Positions 7,481 to 16,541 of a stretch of 64,000 bases of DNA are shown here, piece by piece. Origin of the DNA: Owenweeksia sp. (GTDB lineage: Bacteria; Bacteroidota; Bacteroidia; Flavobacteriales; Schleiferiaceae); assembly GCA_002695025.1 (NCBI GenBank), contig NZNV01000020.1:62001-126000 (forward strand). Reading direction: 5' to 3'. The notes under the pieces were generated by a model. The model ran no database searches. It saw only the letters and a list, made by a program, of their open reading frames with translations, and was not told where the DNA came from. The first letter of the stretch is position 1, and every line of letters starts with the position of its first letter. A program made the position numbers and the translations under genes.

Positions 7481-8389
7481 ATGACAGCCCATAAAAAATT
7501 TGAAGTAATCATTATCGGTGGGAGCTATGCCGGTCTTTCTGCGGCTATGGCTTTAGGACGTTCTCTACGAAGGGTATTGATACTGGATAGTGGTATGCCC
7601 TGTAACCGCCAAACGCCTCATTCACATAATTTCATTACTCAGGATGGTGTAAAACCCGCTGAAATAGCTGAAAAGGCTAAAAAACAAGTGTTGCGTTATG
7701 AAACGGTTGAATTTGTTGAGGAGCTTGCTGTAAGTGGAAAAAAGCATGATGATGGATTCTCGGTCACTACGCAGTCAGGTAAAGAGTTTACCGCTCCGAA
7801 ACTAATTTTTGCCACAGGCATAAGCGATATAATGCCAGACATTAAGGGGTTCTCCGAATGCTGGGGTATTTCAGTAGTACATTGTCCGTATTGCCATGGC
7901 TATGAGTTGCGTGGCCAAAAAACGGGTATACTGGCCAATGCCGACCGGGCTTTTCACCTTGCTCCATTGCTGAAGAATTTAACGGATGACCTTACCATAT
8001 TCACTTCAGGAGAGGAAAGCTTTACAGCTGATCAAATCAAAAAACTAAAAAGTCGCCACATACAGATCCTGGAAAATGAGATCACCGAAATTGAACATAA
8101 GGGTGGGTACATCCAAAATGTGATCTTTAAGGATGGGGGTAAAATGCTTTTGGATGGCCTGTATGCCTCTGTTCCTTTTAGGCAACATACTGACATTCCC
8201 GTTGAGCTGGGCTGCGAGCTTACCGAGCAAGGACATATCAAAACGGATCCTTTTCAAAAGACCACGGTGAACGGGGTTTTTGCCTGTGGAGACAATTCCA
8301 GCATGATGCGTTCGGTAGCCACAGCGGTTTATACCGGGAATATGGCCGGAGCCATGGTGAATAAAGAGCTTTCTGACGAGCAATTCTAA
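7481..8389 (+). CDS. Thioredoxin-reductase-like NAD(P)/FAD oxidoreductase
   Basis: A 302-residue flavoprotein of the thioredoxin reductase fold. It has the FAD-binding VIIIGGSYAGLSAAMALGR at the N-terminus, the redox pair CPYCHG at about residues 133-136, and the second FAD motif GVFACGDNSS near the C-terminus. The redox motif CPYCHG differs from the CATCDG of canonical TrxB, so it may reduce another partner or act as a peroxide- or electrophile-responsive reductase. It is divergent from the Fur-family gene and shares twin operators with it, which suggests repression by that regulator and induction by metal or oxidative stress. Confidence 0.88.
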   Translation: MTAHKKFEVIIIGGSYAGLSAAMALGRSLRRVLILDSGMPCNRQTPHSHNFITQDGVKPAEIAEKAKKQVLRYETVEFVEELAVSGKKHDDGFSVTTQSGKEFTAPKLIFATGISDIMPDIKGFSECWGISVVHCPYCHGYELRGQKTGILANADRAFHLAPLLKNLTDDLTIFTSGEESFTADQIKKLKSRHIQILENEITEIEHKGGYIQNVIFKDGGKMLLDGLYASVPFRQHTDIPVELGCELTEQGHIKTDPFQKTTVNGVFACGDNSSMMRSVATAVYTGNMAGAMVNKELSDEQF

Positions 8390-8497
8390 AAAAGTATTGC
8401 TGATAGAAGTATTTACCACCAACATTCCCAGCCCGGAATAGTATAGGTTACAGCAGGAAGATCCGGCACCACGGGCCTGGGTTAGGACACCCATTTA

Positions 8498-9775
8498 TCA
8501 CTTCTCATTTTTAACTTGTTTTTCAAAGCTACCATAGGTTAATTTTCTCCATAGCCACTCCAGGGGACCTTGCTGAAATTTTCGTAGCCATAGCCAACTT
8601 AAAACTAGCTGAACGGCCCAGATAATTGCAACAACTCCCAATAATGCAAACCTTGAGAATTGGTTAAAGTACGCCATGCCGTAACCGTAGAAAATAAACC
8701 CGAGTAAGATGTTTTGAAAAATGTAATTGCTGAGAGCAGTGCGGCCAACATTGGATATGACCTTGAATCGAATGGATCCTAAATATTTCTGGTATATACC
8801 ATTGAAAAACAGGATATAACCTGCGCCCAGCAGTTCTCTGGGAAAGGTGAAAAGCCACGCCTCCCAGATGTTTAGTATGGGTTCATGATCGTTATAGGTC
8901 CAGTGGAAATAACGGACGTAATTAATGACTAAGCCCACACCCAATATACCCAGGCAAATGATCCAGTAATGCTTCCAAACCCGGTAATCCGTAAATATTC
9001 CGGATCGGAAAAGAATAATTCCCATGATCATCAGCATCAAAGTTGAAAAAAGCAGCCCCTGATAATACAGCAATCCTTTATGGGCCGAGGTGTGCTCATA
9101 GTTTTCCTTAATAGTGACCCAATAGGTTGATTTCGGGGTTTGAATACTGGCGGTATCCGGCTTCTGCGGGCTGGTTATTTCGTTCCAAAAAGCAATGTGC
9201 TTAAGGTCTTCTTCCGTTCTTTGATCTTCGGGGATCGTTAAGGCTGCTTCATTGGCTTGCTGCCACCCTTGTCTTCGTTTGGCCTGCTCGAAAGATCGGG
9301 CCAGCAGCAAAGTGCAGAGCAATACCAGTACAAATACAAGCTGTCGGGTGGTTAAGGACCTGAATGGTATTAATAAAAGCCCACAAATAGCATAGTGGTA
9401 CAATATATCACCGTTCCATATTAAATAGGCATGAACAATACCCATAACAAAAAGCCATAGCATCCTCCGGGCGTATATGTCCATGGCTTTTAACCCGAGA
9501 CCTTTCTTCCGGAGCCGTTCCAGGAATATGTAAAAACCTACCCCAAACAGTAGAGCAAACATGGAATAGAATTTACCCTGGGTCAGGAAATAAACCCAAA
9601 ATCTTGTAGCGTGGTCAACAGGTGTCTCAAAACCATAACGCCCGGGACTCCAGGAGTCGGGATAGGCAAAGTTTTCGGTATTTATAAAGAGAATCCCAAG
9701 TATGGCAATCCCTCTCAAAAAGTCCAAAGAAGGGATACGTTCAGATGACCCTGTAGCATTGATGGAAGAAGACAT
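8498..9775 (-). CDS. DUF418-family multi-pass membrane protein
   Basis: A 425-residue inner-membrane protein with about nine to ten hydrophobic helices. The N-terminal SLDFLRGIAILGILFINTENF is the signature of the YeiB/DUF418 group, related to acyltransferase-3 and heparan N-acetyltransferase-like proteins; the C-terminal half (from about residue 250) matches DUF418 (GRTALSNYIFQN, GPLEWLWRKLTYGSF). An acyl-transfer or transport role has been suggested for relatives but is not established. It stands alone between the flavoenzyme and the DinB-like gene. Confidence 0.88.
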   Translation of the reverse strand: MSSSINATGSSERIPSLDFLRGIAILGILFINTENFAYPDSWSPGRYGFETPVDHATRFWVYFLTQGKFYSMFALLFGVGFYIFLERLRKKGLGLKAMDIYARRMLWLFVMGIVHAYLIWNGDILYHYAICGLLLIPFRSLTTRQLVFVLVLLCTLLLARSFEQAKRRQGWQQANEAALTIPEDQRTEEDLKHIAFWNEITSPQKPDTASIQTPKSTYWVTIKENYEHTSAHKGLLYYQGLLFSTLMLMIMGIILFRSGIFTDYRVWKHYWIICLGILGVGLVINYVRYFHWTYNDHEPILNIWEAWLFTFPRELLGAGYILFFNGIYQKYLGSIRFKVISNVGRTALSNYIFQNILLGFIFYGYGMAYFNQFSRFALLGVVAIIWAVQLVLSWLWLRKFQQGPLEWLWRKLTYGSFEKQVKNEK

Positions 9776-9841
9776 TTTGGAGCTATGATAGGTAACTACG
9801 TGATAATCGAAGGTAATTAAAAGTTATATCCCTAAGCCTTC

Positions 9842-10399
9842 TCATTTCAGGTCATCGGAGAAATGCCCCTGGTGTTTTCCCTTGGCAAATTTCTCCCGGC
9901 TAAATTCAGAGGATCTTCCCTTGGGAATGCTCAGGCTTTTCCAGTCCTTCCCTTTGATCATCCGGCCCACGTAAACTATCTGCCCCACGTGATAGGCATA
10001 ATGCGCCAGTTGCCGGTTTATAGCATCGGGGATAGAGTGCTCCTGGTTCCGGATATAGACTTTAATGTCAAAATTTTCGGGGTTTATGGAGTTCAGCGCT
10101 TCAAACAGGCAGTTCCAACCGTCATTCCACTTCCGGAGCAGCTCATCCTTGGTTTTGAGAACGGGTTCAAACTCCAGCTCCCGGTTTCGCCATTCCTTTT
10201 CCCCATCCGTAACCAGAAAATCAGTCCAGCGGGATTTCATATTTCCCCATAGGTGGTTTACTATTATAGCGATAGAATTGGACTCTTCATTATACTGCCA
10301 AAAGAGGTCATCTTCATTAAGCTGGTCAATGGTTTTTTCTCCAAGCAAGCGGTAATAGTCAAACTGTTTTCTGACGCTATGTAAGTATTCCGATGTCAT
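9842..10399 (-). CDS. DUF1572/DinB-superfamily protein
   Basis: A 185-residue four-helix-bundle protein of the DinB/YfiT superfamily (DUF1572 type). The probable metal ligands are visible: the histidine of IIVNHLWGNMKSRW and the pair in QLAHYAYHVGQIVYVGRM. Relatives bind a divalent metal and some are thiol (including bacillithiol) S-transferases; an association with the bacillithiol enzyme BshC 1.3 kb away is suggestive but only an inference. It is a single-gene unit on the minus strand. Confidence 0.85.
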   Translation of the reverse strand: MTSEYLHSVRKQFDYYRLLGEKTIDQLNEDDLFWQYNEESNSIAIIVNHLWGNMKSRWTDFLVTDGEKEWRNRELEFEPVLKTKDELLRKWNDGWNCLFEALNSINPENFDIKVYIRNQEHSIPDAINRQLAHYAYHVGQIVYVGRMIKGKDWKSLSIPKGRSSEFSREKFAKGKHQGHFSDDLK

Positions 10400-10503
10400 T
10401 GTTGCCTTTGTGTTTGTAGTTGCCCTATTCCTATAGTCACCCTGCGTATTGTGCTAAATTTACGGTGGTTTCTGATATTGCAGAAGCTGTTTTCCACTTT
10501 AAA

Positions 10504-10875
10504 TCATTCCTTCCGGCCGATCCAACCGAGATGTGTGTGCTTGAAATCATCCTTGAATTTCAAGCCATAGCCAAAGATCCGGTCCATGGCAGAATGACCA
10601 AATAGGATTACCCCGGCTAACGTGAGCACGGGGCTCTGAAGTGCAAACCCCAAAAAGAGAACAGCAATAGCTAGCAGCTTATGATGAAAGATATTATAAA
10701 GCCAGGCTCCGGTTTTGGTGTTGAAGGCGTAACCTATCATGGATAAGTCCGGCAGGAGAAGACAGGCAGGGAAGACCCACCAGGCGTAATCCAATTGGTT
10801 GAACAATAAAATGGAGAGTAAAAACTGGCCCAGTTCTTCAAGTTTCAGAAGCGTATTCATTTCTTTGGTCATCAT
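10504..10875 (-). CDS. DUF4260-family membrane protein
   Basis: A 123-residue protein with three or four hydrophobic helices. The segments LLPDLSMIGYAFNTKTGAWLYN, HHKLLAI and GHSAMDRIFGYGLKF are typical of DUF4260. Function unknown in the family. It lies 63 bp downstream of a Crp/Fnr-family gene on the same strand, and a symmetrical Crp/Fnr-type site (TTGAC-N4-GTCAA) sits in its upstream region, overlapping the end of the regulator gene, so it is the probable target of that regulator. Confidence 0.85.
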   Translation of the reverse strand: MMTKEMNTLLKLEELGQFLLSILLFNQLDYAWWVFPACLLLPDLSMIGYAFNTKTGAWLYNIFHHKLLAIAVLFLGFALQSPVLTLAGVILFGHSAMDRIFGYGLKFKDDFKHTHLGWIGRKE

Positions 10876-10927
10876 AACACGATTTGTTTAATGTGATACA
10901 AAGGTCTGAAGCTCCGTTTCGTTATCT

Positions 10928-10943
10928 CTTGACAAAAGTCAAG
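10928..10943. promoter_or_regulatory. Crp/Fnr-type operator upstream of the DUF4260 gene
   Basis: CTTGACAAAAGTCAAG, a perfect 6-4-6 palindrome containing TTGAC-N4-GTCAA, the 5-4-5 layout of Crp/Fnr boxes. It overlaps the last codons of the adjacent Crp/Fnr gene and lies about 53 bp before the DUF4260 start. Confidence 0.6.
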
Positions 10944-11562
10944 AACTTTCAGACTGACGCTTACGGATACGGCTGAAGGTTTCAGCCGTCATTCCCAATA
11001 CGGAGGCGATGTACTGCAGAGGCACCTGATTGAACAGCTCTTTGTTCTGCTGGAAGTACCGCTCATATCTTTCCTCGGCTGTCATAGACAAATGAGTAAA
11101 AACACGGTCTTCCAGCATCGCAAAACACTTTACAATAAATCGTTTTTCAATTTCATTCCATTTGGGAAACTCCTGGCAAAGTTGCCGGTAATTGGCCTTG
11201 CTGATGGTGAGTAATTCTACATCGGTAAAGGCCTGTATATTCCAGCGGTTAGGCTGTTCATAAAAGAAGCCCATCACTTCGGTAACCAGGAAATTTTCCG
11301 TGGAAAGCCATTGGGTGATCTCCTTACTATCCGTCAGAGCATAAATCCTTAATATTCCAGATCGTACAATGCTCAACCGGTCACATATTTTACCGGACTT
11401 CGTAAAAAAATCATTTCTTGAAAGCTTTTCTTCGTAGAAGTAAGAGCGGATCAATGAAAGTTCCTGGGTGTTTAGCTGCCCAAAGTGCTCTTGTATGGTT
11501 TCATCAAATTCCCTCACAGTATGGCAGTTTATCAGCTTTAAAGGTAGAGCAAAAGGGGTCAT
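10939..11562 (-). CDS. Crp/Fnr-family transcriptional regulator
   Basis: A 207-residue regulator with the cyclic-nucleotide-binding-type beta roll (KLSRNDFFTKSGKICDRLSIVRSG, then LRIYALTDSKEITQWL) and C-terminal helix-turn-helix (PLQYIASVLGMTAETFSRIRKR). It is a paralogue of the regulator at 6319-6891, with a similar gene-next-to-target arrangement but a different palindrome downstream. No Fe-S ligand pattern is visible; effector unknown. Confidence 0.9.
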   Translation of the reverse strand: MTPFALPLKLINCHTVREFDETIQEHFGQLNTQELSLIRSYFYEEKLSRNDFFTKSGKICDRLSIVRSGILRIYALTDSKEITQWLSTENFLVTEVMGFFYEQPNRWNIQAFTDVELLTISKANYRQLCQEFPKWNEIEKRFIVKCFAMLEDRVFTHLSMTAEERYERYFQQNKELFNQVPLQYIASVLGMTAETFSRIRKRQSESS

Positions 11563-11601
11563 TAGCTAATCTCTATTAAAACATTTGTACATTCTCATCA
11601 G

Positions 11602-11633
11602 TTGTTGGGCCGTAAGCTCATTTCGTATTTTTG
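11602..11633 (+). promoter_or_regulatory. Bacteroidota-type promoter of bshC
   Basis: TTG at 11605-11607 (or 11602-11604) as -33 element, 18 (or 21) bases, then the perfect -7 box TATTTTTG (11626-11633). The ATG follows after only six bases, so the transcript is probably leaderless or nearly so. Confidence 0.6.
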
Positions 11634-11639
11634 CGCGCT

Positions 11640-13244
11640 ATGGATGACGTTCAGTGTATTTCATACCGGGATACCGGTTACTTTTCAAGTCTTATTTGCG
11701 ATTATCTGGATCAGAAACCCGAGTTGGCACATCTTTACAATCGCTTTCCGGTAATCGAAAACTTCAGGGAACAGATAAAAGAACGCTCAGGGTTCTCAAG
11801 GGAGCTTCGGGAAAAACTCGTTTTACGTCTTAAAGCCCAATACGATCGTCTCCAACCAACTGAAACAGATGATCAAAGGGTTTTTCACCATATAAATTTA
11901 CTTGAAGAGGAAAAGACCTATACCATTACCACGGGTCATCAATTGAATCTATTTACCGGCCCCCTGTATTTCTTTTATAAGATCGTAAGCGTGGTGAACC
12001 TCTGTAAAGAGCTGAAGAAAAAATATCCTGATAACAACTTTGTGCCCGTCCACTGGATGGCTGCCGAAGATCACGACTTTGCCGAGATCAATCATATCAA
12101 TATAGCCGGTGGCAGGTTGCTGTGGGAGCGGGAAGCGGGTGGTCCGGTGGGGCGCCTGGATACGGCTTCCATGGAAACGGTCTTGGAAAGGTTAAAGGAA
12201 CTGACCGGTAAGAGTACTCACGGCAGAGAGTTGGTACAATTATTCAGAAAAGCATACCTGGAGCATGGCAATCTTGCCGATGCCACCCGTTATATGGTTC
12301 ACCATTTTTTTGCTGAGGAAGGTTTGGTGATCGTTGATGGTGACGACAGCCAACTCAAAAGCCTGATGGTTCCTTTCTTTAAACAGGAATTGTTGGAGGA
12401 AGTGACGCTTGGGGAGGTAGAAGGGACCACTCAATGGCTTACAGAGCATTATTTTGAACAGGTACATCCCCGCAACATCAACCTTTTTTACATTAAAGAT
12501 GGCCTTCGGGAGCGGATTGACCGGCAGGGTAAAACCTGGGGTGTTTTGAATACCGGTATCACTTGGACCCGGGAAGAACTGTTAAAGGAACTGGAAGAAT
12601 ACCCGGAGCGATTCAGCCCCAATGCCATATTGCGACCCCTTTATCAGGAAACAATATTGCCCAATCTGGCCTATATAGGTGGGGGCGGGGAGTTGGCCTA
12701 TTGGTTCCAGTTAAAGCAGTTATTTGATAAGGTAGAAGTGCCTTTCCCGATGCTGGTGCTACGGAATTCTGCGCTGATCTATACGCAACGTCAGCAGGAA
12801 AAATTGCAGAAGATGGGACTGCAGGTTAAAGACCTTTTCCAGCCCTTGCACCAGCTTAAGAGCAGGATAGCGGCAGAGAGTGCGCCTATTGACCCCAAGA
12901 TGGAACCTTACCAGGCCAAGCTGCAAAAGATGTTTGACGAATTGGAAGAGGTGGCCCACCTCACCGATAAAAGTATGCTGGGAGCGGTCAATGCCCAGCG
13001 CCAGAAACAACTAAACGGATTGGATAAGCTGCGTAAAAAACTTATCCGGGCCGAGAAGCGCAAGAACAGCGACAAAATGGAGCGGCTGGAACAACTCTAC
13101 CTGGAGCTGTTCCCGAAACAAAGCCTGCAGGAACGCCATGATAATTTTATCCCCTATTACGAGGAGTACGGGGAAAAGTGGTTGCAAAAGTTGCTGTATG
13201 ACCTTGATCCGTTGGATTTCCGTTTCGCACTGCTACGCTTTTGA
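11640..13244 (+). CDS. bshC: Bacillithiol biosynthesis cysteine-adding enzyme BshC
   Basis: A 534-residue protein matching BshC, which joins cysteine to glucosaminyl-malate in the last step of bacillithiol synthesis in the cytosol. Recognisable segments are the N-terminal YFSSLICDYL...FYNRFP-like start, TITTGHQLNLFTGPLYFFYKI, VPVHWMAAEDHDFAEINH, ILRPLYQETILPNLAYIGGGGELAYWFQL, and a C-terminal coiled-coil (about 400-470). The start is ATG 11640, directly after a -7 box; a longer frame from TTG 11631 would begin inside the promoter. BshA and BshB are not in this window. Length is normal for the family. Confidence 0.95.
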   Translation: MDDVQCISYRDTGYFSSLICDYLDQKPELAHLYNRFPVIENFREQIKERSGFSRELREKLVLRLKAQYDRLQPTETDDQRVFHHINLLEEEKTYTITTGHQLNLFTGPLYFFYKIVSVVNLCKELKKKYPDNNFVPVHWMAAEDHDFAEINHINIAGGRLLWEREAGGPVGRLDTASMETVLERLKELTGKSTHGRELVQLFRKAYLEHGNLADATRYMVHHFFAEEGLVIVDGDDSQLKSLMVPFFKQELLEEVTLGEVEGTTQWLTEHYFEQVHPRNINLFYIKDGLRERIDRQGKTWGVLNTGITWTREELLKELEEYPERFSPNAILRPLYQETILPNLAYIGGGGELAYWFQLKQLFDKVEVPFPMLVLRNSALIYTQRQQEKLQKMGLQVKDLFQPLHQLKSRIAAESAPIDPKMEPYQAKLQKMFDELEEVAHLTDKSMLGAVNAQRQKQLNGLDKLRKKLIRAEKRKNSDKMERLEQLYLELFPKQSLQERHDNFIPYYEEYGEKWLQKLLYDLDPLDFRFALLRF

Positions 13245-13345
13245 TCAAGTAGCTGCTCATTATTCTGATTTCCATAGCTGTGCTCTGGAAATGGCATGGA
13301 ATAACATTCTTCTTATCTTCGGGCCTCCAATAACAACAATACCGG

Positions 13346-15415
13346 ATGAAAAAATTGAGTATAACTGTTTTAGCTCTGTCCTTTTTGCTGGGCAGTTGCA
13401 ACAATCAGGGAACGGAAACAACAGACGATAACATGGCCGAAAAAGAATCGCAACACAGTGATTTTGAATGGCAAACTGAACAGTTTGCAGATTTACGCAT
13501 ATTGCGTTACCGCATTGAAGGTTGGGATAATCTTAGCCTGAACCAGAAGAAACTCGCCTACTACCTAACTCAGGCCGGGTTGGCTGGAAGGGATATTACC
13601 TGGGACCAATACTACCGCCATAACCTGGAGATCCGAAGGGCTCTTGAAAACATTGTGCGCCATTACCAGGATAATAAAACTCCGGAAGGTGAGTCCACCA
13701 AAATGGAGAACGAAGAAAAAGCCATGAACGAGTGGGAGCGTTTTATGGTGTACACCAAAAGGGTGTGGTTCAGCAACGGCATTCACCACCATTACTCCAA
13801 TGTAAAGCTGAAGCCCGGCTTCAGTGAGGCTTATCTGGATAAGCTGTTGGCCGAAAGCGGAGCACAATTGAGTCCGGAAGCCAAAGCGGTGATCTTTAAC
13901 GACCAGGATACCAAAAAGGTGAATAAAGCGGATGGCGTAGACCTGCTGCTTACATCTGCGGTAAACTTTTACGATCCGGATATAACCCAGGCCGAGGCCG
14001 AGGCATTCTACAAGAAAATGATCAAGCCCAATGAAAAGGAACCCATCAGCTACGGGTTAAACTCTAAGCTGGTACGCACCGCCAACGGTATTGAAGAACG
14101 TAAATGGCATGCGGACGGTATGTATGGCCCCGCCATACAGGAGATCATTAAGTGGCTGGAAAAAGCCAAAGGCGTGGCTGAAAACGATCAGCAGGCTAAA
14201 GCCCTTGGTCTTCTGATCGAGTACTACAGGACCGGTGATCTTAAAACCTGGGATGCGTATAACATTGCCTGGGTAAATGATACCACCAGCGACATTGACT
14301 ATATCAACTCTTTTATTGAGGTGTACGATGATCCGCTGGGTTATAAAGCTACCTACGAAACCGTAGTGCAGGTGAAAGACCTGGATGCCAGTCAGAAAAT
14401 GAAAGTGATCAGTGACAATATCCAGTTCTTTGAAGACAACTCACCCATCCAGGATGAGCATAAAAAACCCAACGTAGTAGGTGTATCCTACAAGATGATC
14501 AATGTTGTAGGAGAGGCTGGTGCCACCACGCCATCTACCCCCATTGGTGTAAACCTGCCCAATGCTAACTGGATACGCGCGGCCCACGGTTCCAAATCAG
14601 TGAGTCTCGCCAACATTGAGAATGCATACGAGCATGCTAAGGGTGCAGGCTTCCTGGAAGAGTTTACCTTTAGCAAAGAGGAGTTGGAGCGTGCCAAGAA
14701 ATACAGCGATATAAGTGGAAAGATGCACACCGCATTGCACGAAGTGGTAGGCCACGCCAGTGGTCGTTTGAACGAGGGAGTAGGTACTCCCAAGGAAACC
14801 CTGAAGAACTATGCTTCTACTTTGGAAGAAGGTCGTGCCGATCTTGTAGCCCTGTACTATATCATGGATCCCAAACTTATGGAGCTTGGACTTATTGACA
14901 CCCTGGCGGTGGGAATGGCTGAATACGATGGTTACATCCGCAACGGTATGATGCTGCAATTGCGTAGGTTGGAAGTAGGTGATGACATCGAAGAAGACCA
15001 CATGCGTAACCGTCAGCTGGTAGCCGCATGGGCGTATGACATGGGTAAGGAAGCCAATGTTATTGAGAAGAAAAACCTGAATGGCAAGACTTATTTTGTG
15101 ATCAACGATTACCAGAAGCTGCGCGATATCTTCGGTCAGCAGTTGCGCGAGATCCAGCGTATCAAGTCAGAAGGTGATTTTGAAGCTGGCCGCAAACTGG
15201 TGGAAACTTACGGTGTAAAGGTAGATCCTGTATTACACAAGGAAGTGCTGGATCGTGCTGCCCAGTTCAAGATCGCACCTTATGCTGGTTTTATCCAGCC
15301 CGAATTGAAACCCGTGATAGAAGGGGATAGCATCAAGGATATTGAGGTAGAATACCCTAAGGATTTTACCGAGCAAATGCTGAAATATGCTGAAAAGCAT
15401 TCTTTCCTGAAGTAG
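13346..15415 (+). CDS. Exported dipeptidyl peptidase III (M49) lipoprotein
   Basis: A 689-residue zinc metallopeptidase of family M49. Motifs are HEVVGH (the HExxxGH zinc site, about residue 468) and EEGRADL (the EExxAD third-ligand motif). M49 enzymes release dipeptides from the N-termini of peptides. The N-terminus MKKLSITVLALSFLLGSCNN is a lipoprotein signal with cysteine at residue 18, so the enzyme is probably anchored outside the cytoplasm, unlike cytosolic DPP III. A weak -7 box (TATCTTCG, 13314-13321) precedes it, and a strong terminator follows at 15441-15472; monocistronic. Confidence 0.92.
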   Translation: MKKLSITVLALSFLLGSCNNQGTETTDDNMAEKESQHSDFEWQTEQFADLRILRYRIEGWDNLSLNQKKLAYYLTQAGLAGRDITWDQYYRHNLEIRRALENIVRHYQDNKTPEGESTKMENEEKAMNEWERFMVYTKRVWFSNGIHHHYSNVKLKPGFSEAYLDKLLAESGAQLSPEAKAVIFNDQDTKKVNKADGVDLLLTSAVNFYDPDITQAEAEAFYKKMIKPNEKEPISYGLNSKLVRTANGIEERKWHADGMYGPAIQEIIKWLEKAKGVAENDQQAKALGLLIEYYRTGDLKTWDAYNIAWVNDTTSDIDYINSFIEVYDDPLGYKATYETVVQVKDLDASQKMKVISDNIQFFEDNSPIQDEHKKPNVVGVSYKMINVVGEAGATTPSTPIGVNLPNANWIRAAHGSKSVSLANIENAYEHAKGAGFLEEFTFSKEELERAKKYSDISGKMHTALHEVVGHASGRLNEGVGTPKETLKNYASTLEEGRADLVALYYIMDPKLMELGLIDTLAVGMAEYDGYIRNGMMLQLRRLEVGDDIEEDHMRNRQLVAAWAYDMGKEANVIEKKNLNGKTYFVINDYQKLRDIFGQQLREIQRIKSEGDFEAGRKLVETYGVKVDPVLHKEVLDRAAQFKIAPYAGFIQPELKPVIEGDSIKDIEVEYPKDFTEQMLKYAEKHSFLK

Positions 15416-15440
15416 ATCTTAGGAATTTTAAGATACGGGA

Positions 15441-15472
15441 CCCATCATTCCACCCGGAATGGTGGGTTTTTT
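15441..15472 (+). terminator. Rho-independent terminator after the M49 peptidase
   Basis: An 11-bp stem CCCATCATTCC/GGAATGGTGGG (one G-T pair) with loop ACCC followed by six T. It separates the peptidase from the convergent di-haem peroxidase gene. Confidence 0.9.
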
Positions 15473-15480
15473 AATGCTGT

Positions 15481-16536
15481 TTAACGAAGGACAGATGGAT
15501 CGGAAAGTTCCGTGTGTTGTGTGTATTCCTCGTCCGTAAGCGTAGTAAGGAATAGCACCAGGTCAGCCTTTTCTTCTTCTGAAAAGTGCATGGGAGCAAG
15601 GGAAGGGTCCAGGTTGGTAGTGGCTTGTATCCCTTCCGAATAGTGGTTAATCACCTCCTGCAGACTTTCAAAGCGTCCATCGTGCATATAAGGTGTGGAA
15701 AGGGCCACATTACGGAGCGAAGGTACTTTGAATTTACCATGATCCTCTTCCTTCAGGGTAATGCGCGCCCGCCCAGCATCTTCTGAATAGATATCCAGTC
15801 CGTTGTTGCGGTAGCTGAAATCCGAAGTAAGGGCTCCGGTGTGGCAATGGGCACAATTGATCTTAAAGAGTTCGTAACCTCGTTGCTCTGCGGGTGAAAG
15901 AATGGCTTTATCCTGTAAAAAACGGTCAAATTTACTGTTGGCGGAAACCATCATGGACATGAACTGCGCCAGGGAATACAGGAAGTGTTTGCTGGTGATG
16001 CTATCGCTGCCAAAAGCTTTTTCAAATAGTGCCGGATAATCAGGATGCTGTTGCAGTTTTTGCAGTACCTGGGCCAGATCCTCATGCATTTCCAGCGTAT
16101 CGGTAATCGGGGCCAGGGGCATCACTTCAATATGATTGACACCACCGTCAGCCATAAAAGCCGGGTACCAGGCCAGGTTGGCCAAGGCGGGGGAGTTGCG
16201 CATGCCCGGGCGGTTATCCACCCCGATACTAAATGCCTTTCCCTGATCGGAAAACCCAGCCGATTGGTGATGACAGGATCCGCATGATACTTTTCCATTG
16301 GCGGAAAGCAACGGCTCGTAAAACAACTTGCGTCCCAGCTCAAAGCCTTCCCTGGTGAGGGGGTTATTTTCAAAATTGTATACCGGCTCAGGAAAGTGCG
16401 CGGGTTTTTGGAAGGTAATAGTTTCAGGACCGGCAAAAGAGATCTGATCCTTTTTACAACCCCAGGCCATAATGAAGATACCTGCTGAAAGCAGCAGGTA
16501 TCTTTGGATAGTTATGTGGCCGGGAGCAAAGCTCAT
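15481..16536 (-). CDS. MbnH/MauG-type di-haem cytochrome c peroxidase family protein
   Basis: A 351-residue protein with two CXXCH haem-binding motifs, CGSCH at residues 85-89 and CAHCH near residue 231, typical of the bacterial di-haem peroxidase/MauG group. A lipobox (IMAWGCKK, cysteine 27) suggests an outer- or inner-membrane lipoprotein facing the periplasm. It directly follows the MbnP gene (5 bp gap), the pairing known as MbnP/MbnH, in which MbnH oxidises a tryptophan of MbnP to kynurenine to create a copper site. Alternatives are a generic cytochrome c peroxidase, but the neighbour makes the MbnH role more likely. Confidence 0.88.
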   Translation of the reverse strand: MSFAPGHITIQRYLLLSAGIFIMAWGCKKDQISFAGPETITFQKPAHFPEPVYNFENNPLTREGFELGRKLFYEPLLSANGKVSCGSCHHQSAGFSDQGKAFSIGVDNRPGMRNSPALANLAWYPAFMADGGVNHIEVMPLAPITDTLEMHEDLAQVLQKLQQHPDYPALFEKAFGSDSITSKHFLYSLAQFMSMMVSANSKFDRFLQDKAILSPAEQRGYELFKINCAHCHTGALTSDFSYRNNGLDIYSEDAGRARITLKEEDHGKFKVPSLRNVALSTPYMHDGRFESLQEVINHYSEGIQATTNLDPSLAPMHFSEEEKADLVLFLTTLTDEEYTQHTELSDPSVLR

Positions 16537-16541
16537 TTTAC

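Noticed and set aside
13138-13431. Reading frame overlapping the end of bshC and start of the M49 gene
   Set aside because: Out-of-frame shadow of two clear genes with no own signals.
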